5,231 bases of DNA, taken from the NCBI GenBank assembly GCA_027043985.1, contig JALUDQ010000068.1:1-5231 (forward strand), in the 5' to 3' direction. Below are positions 1 to 5,231 of the stretch, one piece after another. The translations under genes and the position numbers were made by a program. This DNA is from Desulfurococcales archaeon. GTDB lineage: Archaea; Thermoproteota; Thermoprotei_A; Sulfolobales; WANQ01. The notes beneath the pieces are model-generated. The model searched no databases, was not told the origin of the DNA, and saw nothing but the letters and a program-made list of their open reading frames with translations. Position 1 is the first letter of the stretch. Each line of letters opens with the position of its first letter.

Positions 1-544
1 CGTAGGGGGCTGGGAACTTGTTTGATAGTACGAGGCTAACGTATACTCCTCGGTGGCGGGCTTCTTCTAGCTCCCATGAGAACTCGTCTAATACGTGAAT
101 GGGCGTGAATACTAGTACCTCGTTTCTCGCCGCCTGAATAATGTATCGGGCGAGGCTTATTATATTGCTCCAACCGTTTATACTTGAGTAGACTGGTTCT
201 CTAACTGATTGGGGTGATAGGATACTGGCTTCTATTATATTTGAGACGTGTTTAGCCTGGGCTAGTATCTCTTCAACCTTGTTCTCTATTAACTGGTTTA
301 TTGTTCTGGATGGCGAGACTATCATGTAGGATTTAGGCTTAGTAGCTAATGATAATACTAAGCCCTTGTTTTCAAGCTCCTTCAACCCCTTATACACGGT
401 ACTTGCTGGTAGTCCAGTTCTCTTAATTATCTCTTCAGCTGTAGCCCTCCCCCCAGAGTAGACTAGGCCCAAATAGATCTTCGCGTGCTGCCTACCTAAA
501 CCGAGTTCTCGGAATACTCCTTCAACTTGTTTCTCTAGCTCCAA
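1..544 (-). CDS. TrmB-family sugar-responsive transcriptional regulator (C-terminus cut by window edge)
   Basis: This is the N-terminal 181 codons of a TrmB-like regulator, open at the left edge. Residues about 10-66 form a winged helix-turn-helix: a first helix around residues 18-29 (RQHAKIYLGLVY), then AEEIIKRTGLPASTVYKGLK with the recognition helix near 46-58, and a wing ending near residue 75. Residues 80-105 look like a linking helix suited to dimerisation. From about 115 the PLD-like sugar-sensing domain begins, with EVLVFTP, then a helix and RGVYVSLVLS, as in other TrmB proteins. The TTG at 544 is chosen because an in-frame TAA lies four codons upstream and the first ATG falls inside the DNA-binding domain. 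No strong ribosome binding site is visible. Family members bind sugars directly and repress or activate sugar-transport operons. Its divergent position implies control of the neighbouring operon. The family call is firm; the ligand is unknown. Confidence 0.88.
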   Translation of the reverse strand, partial: MELEKQVEGVFRELGLGRQHAKIYLGLVYSGGRATAEEIIKRTGLPASTVYKGLKELENKGLVLSLATKPKSYMIVSPSRTINQLIENKVEEILAQAKHVSNIIEASILSPQSVREPVYSSINGWSNIISLARYIIQAARNEVLVFTPIHVLDEFSWELEEARHRGVYVSLVLSNKFPAPY

Positions 545-597
545 TGACGCTAACCCTTACCCCGAGACTACAATGTTTCTCCTAACCTTGTATCCGG

Positions 598-606
598 AAT
601 AAATAG
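598..606 (-). promoter_or_regulatory. Weak candidate TATA element for the divergent regulator gene
   Basis: On the minus strand this reads CTATTTATT, an AT-rich box. An archaeal start site about 25 bp downstream would fall near 576 and give a leader of roughly 30 nt before the TTG at 544. A second AT-rich candidate (minus-strand AATTTATCTA, about 638-647) would give a leader of about 75 nt. Neither has a convincing purine-rich BRE, so this is a suggestion only. Confidence 0.3.
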
Positions 607-624
607 GTGTCGCCAAATGTAAAA

Positions 625-638
625 TAGTTAGAAAAGTA
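625..638. promoter_or_regulatory. Candidate regulator operator, copy 1 (imperfect palindrome)
   Basis: The sequence TAGTTAGAAAAGTA has 5-bp arms TAGTT and AAGTA that are complementary except at the central base. It resembles the Thermococcales TrmB site as recalled (TACTTT-N3-AAAGTA): the right half AAAGTA is exact and the left half has one change and one missing base. It lies about 35 bp upstream of the TATA box of the binding-protein gene. A near copy occurs at 688-703. Operator function is inferred. Confidence 0.4.
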
Positions 639-660
639 GATAAATTATTCGCTTGAAACT

Positions 661-703
661 AAAAAAGCAATCTATATATACCAGTAGCAGTTAGAGAAAA
701 GTG
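661..703 (+). promoter_or_regulatory. Archaeal core promoter of the sugar-transport operon
   Basis: A purine-rich BRE-like stretch (AAAAAAGCAA, 661-670) precedes a strong TATA box at 671-680 (TCTATATATA). At usual archaeal spacing the transcript would start around 701-706, leaving a short leader of about 11-16 nt before the ATG at 717. GTGGGG at 701-706 could serve as a ribosome binding site if transcription starts early enough; otherwise the message is nearly leaderless. The predicted start site lies within or just beyond the second operator-like repeat, consistent with repression by the divergent TrmB-like protein. Confidence 0.72.
688..703. promoter_or_regulatory. Candidate regulator operator, copy 2 (imperfect palindrome at the transcription start)
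   Basis: The sequence CAGTTAGAGAAAAGTG has arms CAGTT and AAGTG, complementary at four of five positions. It repeats copy 1 (AGTTAGAAAAGT) with a two-base insertion. The GTTAG cores of the two copies start 63 bp apart, close to six helical turns, so they would face the same side of the DNA. Covering the predicted start site, a bound protein here would block RNA polymerase. Inference from position and similarity only. Confidence 0.4.
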
Positions 704-716
704 GGGAAGATACCCT

Positions 717-2042
717 ATGAGACTACATTCTGGTATATCAAAAACAGTTGGAATAGCAATAGCCATCATTATCATCGTCATTATTATCGGAGTAGCAGTA
801 TACATGATGCAGCAGCAACAAAAGCCAACGTCTATTATCTGGGCGTCAACACAGTTGAACCCGCCAGAGGAGCAAGCATTTGTTAAAGGAACTCTACTGA
901 AAGAATTCAAAGACGAGACTGGTATTAACGTAGAGTTCGTAGCCTTATCCTACGATGATTTAGCTACACGTCTACAGGCAGAGGAGGAAGCTGGTAAAGT
1001 AACTATTAGCTTAATAGGAGAACTACACGGAGGATTAGACTACTTTGCATCCAAGGGCTGGCTAGAAGACCTCAGCAAGTTCGGTTCATTACCCGGTAGA
1101 ACTTTCCCCAAGGTATTAGAGGATTACAGCAAGCTATACGGTATTAAGGCGTATATTCCATGGATGACAGCAACCTACGTAATGGTTGTAAACAAAGAGG
1201 CATTCAAATACCTACCCGAGGGACTAACAGAAGAAGATGTAATAAAGGGAACAAGTAAGTGGACTTATGATGCATTCCTAGCATGGGCTAAGAAACTCTA
1301 CGAGGAAACTGGTGGGCCAAAAGTAGGATTCCCTGCTGGACCAAACGGCTTGTTCGTGAGATTCCTACACGGCTACCTATACCCAGCATTTACTGGGGCA
1401 CAAGTAAAATACTTTGACAGCGATGATGCTGTAAAAATGTGGCAATACTTAAAGGAACTGTGGAAATACGTGCATCCAAGCAGTACCACATGGGATGCTA
1501 TGGCTGATCCGCTACTAAAAGGAGAAGTATGGATTGCATGGGATCACACCGCTAGAATCAAGGACGCTATTACCAGCGAGCCAGATAAGTTCGTTGTAGT
1601 ACCAGTACCAGCTGGTCCGAAGGGTAGAGGCTTTATACTAGTAATAGCTGGTCTAGCAATACCAAAGAATGCACCAAACGAGGAAGCTGCTTGGAAGCTA
1701 ATAGAGTATTTGACTAGACCAGAGACTCAGGTGAAAGTATTAGAAAACGTTGGATTCTTCCCAACAGTACAGGAGGCTTCAGCAAAAGTAACTTCTGGGC
1801 CATTAAAGATACTAGCTGAGGGAGTAAACAACCAGTTATCAACACCAGACGCACTAGTAGCATTAATACCTAGCCTAGGAGCAAAGGGCGGAGACTTCAA
1901 GAACATCTACATAACAGCCTTCCAGAGAATAGTGCTCAACAACGAGGACATTAAGACCGTTCTAGGACAACTAGCACCAGAGCTAAACAAGCTGTTCCAA
2001 GAGACTGGAGCACCACTACCACCACCCGATTCAAAGTCTTAA
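717..2042 (+). CDS. Extracellular solute-binding protein family 1, sugar ABC transporter, N-terminally membrane-anchored
   Basis: This 441-residue protein would capture sugar at the outer face of the membrane and deliver it to the permeases encoded next. It starts with a short charged segment and a hydrophobic helix at residues 11-29. Residues 5-10 (SGISKT) just before that helix look like a class III, pilin-like signal peptide with cleavage after Gly6, as known for Sulfolobus sugar-binding proteins. No lipobox and no cysteine occur anywhere, so lipid anchoring is unlikely. A QQQQ linker at 32-35 leads to the SBP_bac_1-type fold: IIWAST at 40-45, ISLIGE at 97-102, YVMVVNKEAF at 154-163, LLKGEVWIAWDH at 266-277 and LAIPKNAPNEEAAWKLIEYL at 313-332. 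Tryptophans at 149, 242, 259, 272 and 275 are candidate sugar-stacking residues. The C-terminus is proline-rich with no second membrane helix. Family call firm; ligand unknown. Confidence 0.93.
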   Translation: MRLHSGISKTVGIAIAIIIIVIIIGVAVYMMQQQQKPTSIIWASTQLNPPEEQAFVKGTLLKEFKDETGINVEFVALSYDDLATRLQAEEEAGKVTISLIGELHGGLDYFASKGWLEDLSKFGSLPGRTFPKVLEDYSKLYGIKAYIPWMTATYVMVVNKEAFKYLPEGLTEEDVIKGTSKWTYDAFLAWAKKLYEETGGPKVGFPAGPNGLFVRFLHGYLYPAFTGAQVKYFDSDDAVKMWQYLKELWKYVHPSSTTWDAMADPLLKGEVWIAWDHTARIKDAITSEPDKFVVVPVPAGPKGRGFILVIAGLAIPKNAPNEEAAWKLIEYLTRPETQVKVLENVGFFPTVQEASAKVTSGPLKILAEGVNNQLSTPDALVALIPSLGAKGGDFKNIYITAFQRIVLNNEDIKTVLGQLAPELNKLFQETGAPLPPPDSKS

Positions 2043-2071
2043 AGATAGAACCCGGATTATGAAAACAATTA

Positions 2072-2080
2072 CTCTTTTTT
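2072..2080 (+). terminator. Oligo-T tract after the binding-protein gene, possible partial terminator
   Basis: ACTCTTTTTT begins about 30 bp after the stop codon of the binding protein and contains six consecutive T residues. Archaeal RNA polymerase can terminate on such tracts without a hairpin, and none is visible here. Because the permease and ATPase genes continue in the same direction, any termination is likely partial, leaving more message for the binding protein than for the membrane components. A second run of six T residues at 2118-2123 could add to this. Confidence 0.45.
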
Positions 2081-2082
2081 GA

Positions 2083-2117
2083 TTATTAAACCCATGTCTC
2101 CTCTCTTCCGCGGGGTG
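2083..2117 (+). promoter_or_regulatory. Possible internal promoter and start-deciding ribosome binding site for the permease genes
   Basis: TTATTAAA at 2083-2090 is TATA-like, and a start site about 25 bp downstream would fall near 2112. GGGGTG at 2112-2117 is a good archaeal ribosome binding site nine bases ahead of the ATG at 2127, and it decides that start over the longer TTG (2079) and ATG (2094) options. The binding site is well supported. The promoter is weak because no purine-rich BRE precedes the box. Confidence 0.4.
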
Positions 2118-2126
2118 TTTTTTGAT

Positions 2127-2996
2127 ATGAGTAAAGTATCGGTAATGGAGAAGTATTTACCGTATATACTGATAGCGCCTTCACTTGCATACCTATTATT
2201 CTTCATAGGCTATCCTCTCGCTCAAGGCTTGTACCTCGCATTTACTGAGAACGGTGCTTTTAGCTTAGAGAATATCGAGTACCTCCTCAATAGTCCGTTT
2301 TCAAAGTTTTGGGAAGCATTGACTGATACTTTTCTCCTTGTACTAGTAATCATACCCATACAAGTAGCTATAGCTTTAGGCCTAGCCATGCTCTTTAACA
2401 TGAAGTTTTGGGGTCGTAATACTGCATTATACCTTGTTATCCTGCCATTAACTATAAGTGATGTTGCTGCAGGTCTTATATGGTATTCCATGTTATCTAC
2501 TAATGGATTCTTCAACAAGCTATTAATGAATATAGGATTGATAAAAGAGCCAATATACTTCTTCGGCTACGAGTATCGGCCCATGGAGTTCCTAGCAATA
2601 GTATTAACAGAAGTTTGGAGGGCAACAGCAATAGTATTCGTAATACTCTTTGCTGGACTACAGATGATAAGCCAAGACCACATAGAAGCCGCCGAAGTTT
2701 TTGGAGCAAATGTCTGGCAGAGGCTTAGATACATAGTCTTCCCAATGCTAAAACCTAGCCTCCAAGCTGCACTAATCATTAGAACACTATTCGCCTTCCA
2801 AATATTCGGTGTAGTATGGGTTTTAGCTGGACGCGATATACCCGTACTAGCAGGAGAAGCATATTATGAACAAGTACAGTTAAGGCATACTGGAGTTGCA
2901 GCTATCTATGCATTAATTATTGCTGCTATATCGGTAACTATAGGCTACATATACATCAAGTTATTTAGAGCACAATACCTTGAAGAAGGTGGGTAA
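2127..2996 (+). CDS. Sugar ABC transporter permease, MalF-like (CUT1 family)
   Basis: This is one of two membrane subunits that form the sugar channel. From the ATG at 2127 it is 289 residues, normal for the family, with six predicted membrane helices near 11-38, 66-90, 100-121, 154-177, 210-233 and 256-279. The cytoplasmic EAA loop that docks on the ATPase is clear at about 187-206: E187, A188, A189, G193 and P206. An in-frame extension to TTG 2079 would add 16 residues, but it lacks a ribosome binding site and would place a hydrophobic, Pro-containing tail before the usual short charged N-terminus (MSKVSVMEKYLPYILI). The gap to the second permease gene is two bases. MalF assignment rests on gene order and length; subunit order could be swapped in function. 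Substrate unknown. Confidence 0.92.
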   Translation: MSKVSVMEKYLPYILIAPSLAYLLFFIGYPLAQGLYLAFTENGAFSLENIEYLLNSPFSKFWEALTDTFLLVLVIIPIQVAIALGLAMLFNMKFWGRNTALYLVILPLTISDVAAGLIWYSMLSTNGFFNKLLMNIGLIKEPIYFFGYEYRPMEFLAIVLTEVWRATAIVFVILFAGLQMISQDHIEAAEVFGANVWQRLRYIVFPMLKPSLQAALIIRTLFAFQIFGVVWVLAGRDIPVLAGEAYYEQVQLRHTGVAAIYALIIAAISVTIGYIYIKLFRAQYLEEGG

Positions 2997-2998
2997 AC

Positions 2999-3820
2999 GT
3001 GGAGGAATCATCTATAGTAAAATATTATCTAAGGAAAATAATCGTTGCTGGACTAGTTATACTGGCTGTTCTATGGGTTATAACACCATTTGTAATATCC
3101 ATACTTTATGCTTTTGCTAGTAAAACAGACTATTATAGCCCCAACATATTAATACCATTACATTACACTCTAGAACACATCCAAAAACTATTAGATCTAG
3201 GAGCGACACGCGCAATAATTAATAGCGTTATAGTAGCGGTAATAACCATAATCATAAGCTTTGCCCTCGGCCTCCCAGCAGGCTATGCTTTCGCAAAATT
3301 CGTGTTCCGCGGAAAAGATTCACTTAAACTATTAATCATAGGGTTACGTATGTTCCCCATACTAGTAATAGCAGTACCACTAGTAACATTATATATTAGG
3401 CTAGGCCTTAATGATACATTGCTTGGCGTGGCTTTAGCACATACGGCAATGGCTTTACCGTTCGTAATAATAATATCATCGAGTATTTTTGCTGGTGTAC
3501 CAAAGGAGTTGGAGGAAGCAGCAATGATCTTTGGACTTGATAGAAAGGGAGCCTTCTTCCGGATAACAATGCCATTAGCCTTGCCGGGTTTAACGGCTGC
3601 AGCTATCTTCACCTTCATCATGTCCTGGAACGAGGTATTCATTGCATCAGTTCTAACACTCACCAACAGAACTCTCCCCGCATTTATTCTAACTTCAGCC
3701 ATGGCCGCACCCGATTTCATAAAATTCGCGGCGGGGTTCATCATGATATTCCCCGCCATGGTATTCGTGTTCATAGCGAGAAAATACTTGATCACTATGT
3801 GGGGTATAACACTCAAGTAA
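2999..3820 (+). CDS. Sugar ABC transporter permease, MalG-like (CUT1 family)
   Basis: The second channel subunit has 273 residues, typical of MalG-type proteins. Predicted helices lie near 13-38, 73-98, 108-133, 140-163, 196-218 and 242-262. The EAA loop runs from about 173 to 192 with E173, A174, A175, G179 and P192 (EEAAMIFG ... ITMPLALPG), and WNEVFIA follows at 210-216, a common MalG-family segment. It starts with GTG; the ribosome binding site AAGGTGGG (2986-2993) lies within the last codons of the upstream permease, so the two are probably translated in a coupled way. It would pair with the upstream permease to form the heterodimeric pore. Confidence in the family is high; nothing in the sequence identifies the sugar. 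Confidence 0.93.
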   Translation: MEESSIVKYYLRKIIVAGLVILAVLWVITPFVISILYAFASKTDYYSPNILIPLHYTLEHIQKLLDLGATRAIINSVIVAVITIIISFALGLPAGYAFAKFVFRGKDSLKLLIIGLRMFPILVIAVPLVTLYIRLGLNDTLLGVALAHTAMALPFVIIISSSIFAGVPKELEEAAMIFGLDRKGAFFRITMPLALPGLTAAAIFTFIMSWNEVFIASVLTLTNRTLPAFILTSAMAAPDFIKFAAGFIMIFPAMVFVFIARKYLITMWGITLK

Positions 3821-3832
3821 TGGTGTAACCCG

Positions 3833-4966
3833 ATGGTAGACGTACATCTTAAGGGAATAGTTAAACGTTTTGGAAAAACAATAGCAGTAAACGGTATAGA
3901 CTTAGATATACGTGATGGAGAATTTATAGTATTATTAGGGCCTAGTGGATGTGGTAAAACAACTACACTTAGAGTAATAGCTGGTTTAGAGAAGCCCGAT
4001 GAAGGCAGGGTATTGTTTGGAGACAGAGACGTCACCTACCTACCGCCTAGAGAACGCAATGTCTCAATGGTCTTCCAGAGCTATGCTATATGGCCTCACA
4101 TGAAAGTCTACGATAACATAGCCTTCCCGTTAAAGATCAAGAAGTTCCCCAAGGAGGAAATAGATAAACGTGTTAAGTGGGCAGCTGAACTCCTCCAGAT
4201 ATCTGAGCTATTGGATCGATATCCCCACCAGTTATCGGGTGGACAGAGACAGAGAGTAGCAGTTGCAAGAGCTATTGTAGTTGAACCAGATGTGCTCCTA
4301 ATGGACGAGCCACTAAGTAATCTCGACGCGTTATTGAGAGTGAAGATGAGGAGTGAGTTGAAGAAACTGCAACGCCGGATAAAGGTTACAACAATCTATG
4401 TTACCCACGACCAAGTAGAGGCAATGACTATGGGTGACCGTATAGCGGTTATGAATAAGGGTAAGATACAGCAAGTGGGTAGGCCCGATGAAATATACTT
4501 GAAGCCAGCAAACGTCTTTGTCGCGGGCTTTGTTGGTACTCCTCAAATGAACTTCTTTGACGCAACTGTTGAGATAAGAGATAATGAGATAATACTAGAT
4601 GCTAGTGACTTTAAGGTAAGGCTGCCGAGAGACTACTTACCCGTACTCCAAGAATATAATGGTAAGACAGTAATAGTTGGTATTAGACCCGAGCACATAT
4701 ACCCTGAAGGACACGCCCCTACCACAGCTAAGAAGCTCTCATGGATTGAGGGTACAGTAGACTTTGTTGAAGCTCTCGGCTCTGACACAATTCTACACTT
4801 AAACACAGGTAGTATGATCCTCGTAGTAAAGATTAGCGGGAGCCATCACTACGAGATAGGGAGTAAAGTTAAGGTAGCACTAGATTTATCGAATATCCAC
4901 GTCTTCGATAAGGAGAGCCAGGTATCCCTACTATATAAGAGACAAAGAGAGGTTCAATTGAGTTGA
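3833..4966 (+). CDS. Sugar ABC transporter ATP-binding protein, MalK/UgpC type
   Basis: This 377-residue protein is the ATP-hydrolysing subunit and acts as a dimer under the permeases. All core motifs are intact: Walker A GPSGCGKT at 36-43, Q-loop Gln82, signature LSGGQ at 134-138, Walker B VLLMDEP at 154-160, D-loop SNLD at 162-165 and H-loop His192. After about residue 235 comes the extra C-terminal TOBE/OB-type regulatory region of the MalK group, with GIRPEH at 283-288, and the length matches that group. The ATG at 3833 follows a GGTG at 3822-3825, with a 12-bp gap from the permease gene. The presence of a dedicated ATPase means this transporter need not share one, although MalK-type subunits elsewhere can serve several importers. 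No motif is missing, so the subunit should be active. Confidence 0.96.
   Translation: MVDVHLKGIVKRFGKTIAVNGIDLDIRDGEFIVLLGPSGCGKTTTLRVIAGLEKPDEGRVLFGDRDVTYLPPRERNVSMVFQSYAIWPHMKVYDNIAFPLKIKKFPKEEIDKRVKWAAELLQISELLDRYPHQLSGGQRQRVAVARAIVVEPDVLLMDEPLSNLDALLRVKMRSELKKLQRRIKVTTIYVTHDQVEAMTMGDRIAVMNKGKIQQVGRPDEIYLKPANVFVAGFVGTPQMNFFDATVEIRDNEIILDASDFKVRLPRDYLPVLQEYNGKTVIVGIRPEHIYPEGHAPTTAKKLSWIEGTVDFVEALGSDTILHLNTGSMILVVKISGSHHYEIGSKVKVALDLSNIHVFDKESQVSLLYKRQREVQLS
4947..4953 (+). promoter_or_regulatory. Ribosome binding site supporting the TTG start of the downstream hydrolase gene
   Basis: GAGAGGT lies nine bases before the TTG at 4963, inside the end of the ATPase gene. Nearby ATG codons at 4983 and 4988 are out of frame, and the first in-frame ATG comes only at codon 73, so this site and TTG 4963 give the only sensible start. 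Confidence 0.6.
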
Positions 4967-5231
4967 ACGGAGAAGAACGTAAATGGTATGAGAGGCCTGT
5001 AAGAGTACTCCAATTCAATATTGAGGATCGTTATGGAACATATGTTTCAACTCTCAGTGGTACCGAGCTAGTAGAGCTAGCTAGTAGGCTCCATGCTAAC
5101 GTATTAGTAATATTTGCTCGAGACCCCTGGGGTAGAACCTATTATCGTGGTGCTGGTACAGGGCCTGTTCACCCAAAAATGATAGGGGATGTTATTAGAG
5201 ACGCGTTGGAGGAGGCAAGGGATAGAGGTAT
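4963..5231 (+). CDS. N-terminal part of a putative cytoplasmic glycoside hydrolase (GHL6-like), cut by window edge
   Basis: Eighty-nine codons are visible before the right edge. The protein begins with a TTG start that overlaps the ATPase stop codon by four bases. After a short polar stretch come VRVLQFNIED at 13-22, a strand-helix-strand unit with ELVELASRL then ANVLVIFARDPWGRTYY at 45-61, HPKM at 70-73, and a helix DVIRDALEEARDRG at 76-89. This pattern (first barrel strand, helix, second strand with RD-WGR-YY, then a His-Pro and a helix leading to RGI) is that of the hypothetical glycosyl hydrolase TIM-barrel group called GHL6, seen also at the N-terminus of some beta-galactosidase-like and fucosidase-like proteins. 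No signal peptide is present, so it should act in the cytoplasm on the imported sugar. Family call is from recognition, not a search. Catalytic acids would lie beyond the window. It is not known from this part which bond it cuts. Confidence 0.68.
   Translation, partial: MNGEERKWYERPVRVLQFNIEDRYGTYVSTLSGTELVELASRLHANVLVIFARDPWGRTYYRGAGTGPVHPKMIGDVIRDALEEARDRG

Noticed and set aside
545..716. Possible small RNA or riboswitch in the divergent region
   Set aside because: No stable paired structure is apparent, the predicted leader of the rightward transcript is only about 11-16 nt, and promoter elements explain the AT-rich part.
701..886. GTG-started 61-codon frame beginning just before the binding-protein gene
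   Set aside because: It overlaps the binding protein in another frame, and its first bases double as that gene's possible ribosome binding site. The product has no family features.
2059..2082. Seven-codon ATG frame in the gap after the binding protein (MKTITLF)
   Set aside because: No ribosome binding site precedes it, and its last codons are the T-tract itself. Nothing supports a translated leader peptide.
2079..2126. Longer permease start at TTG 2079 or ATG 2094
   Set aside because: Neither has a ribosome binding site, and the extension overlaps the T-tract and TATA-like box. GGGGTG before ATG 2127 and the usual family N-terminus favour the shorter form.
2512..2709. Leucine-rich minus-strand frame inside the first permease
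   Set aside because: It is antisense to a membrane-protein gene, whose complementary frames often give Leu- and Ile-rich translations. No domain, start signal or context supports it.
3283..4035. Long open frame of 250 codons on the minus strand across the second permease and the ATPase start
   Set aside because: It is antisense to two well-supported genes, has no recognisable domain, and its composition follows the complementary codons of those genes. It also crosses their junction, so it is a shadow frame.
1..5231. CRISPR array, tRNA, rRNA, insertion sequence or attachment site
   Set aside because: No regularly spaced repeats, no cloverleaf-like segment, no transposase or terminal inverted repeats were seen. 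The window is nearly fully explained by the sugar-transport cluster.

Overview
The window reads as part of a sugar uptake and breakdown cluster from a hyperthermophilic archaeon, most likely a crenarchaeote of the Desulfurococcales type. The support is an archaeal-style TATA box with no bacterial -35/-10 pair, GGTG-type ribosome binding sites, frequent TTG and GTG starts, heavy use of AGA/AGG and ATA codons, a TrmB-type regulator, and a binding protein with a class III (pilin-like) signal peptide. This placement is an inference; no rRNA or tRNA lies in the window to settle it.

Layout: positions 1-544 on the minus strand hold the N-terminal 181 codons of a TrmB-family sugar-responsive regulator, which runs off the left edge. 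A 172-bp divergent control region (545-716) follows, with a clear TATA box for the rightward genes and two related imperfect palindromes on either side of it. Rightward come a membrane-anchored family 1 sugar-binding protein (717-2042), a short gap with a T-tract and a possible internal promoter, a MalF-type permease (2127-2996), a MalG-type permease (2999-3820), a MalK-type ATPase (3833-4966), and the start of a cytoplasmic protein resembling the GHL6-like putative glycoside hydrolases (from 4963, cut by the right edge). The permease-to-hydrolase genes are packed with gaps of 2 and 12 bp and a 4-bp overlap, as in one transcription unit.

Working model: the binding protein captures an oligosaccharide outside the membrane and delivers it to the two-permease channel. 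The ATPase powers import, the putative hydrolase acts on the sugar inside the cell, and the divergent TrmB-like protein senses sugar and sets transcription. The substrate cannot be read from the sequence. The transporter is a conventional complete CUT1-type system. The less ordinary parts are the paired operator-like repeats, the pilin-like leader of the binding protein, the T-tract that may set binding protein and permease levels apart, and the poorly characterised hydrolase linked by overlap to the transporter.
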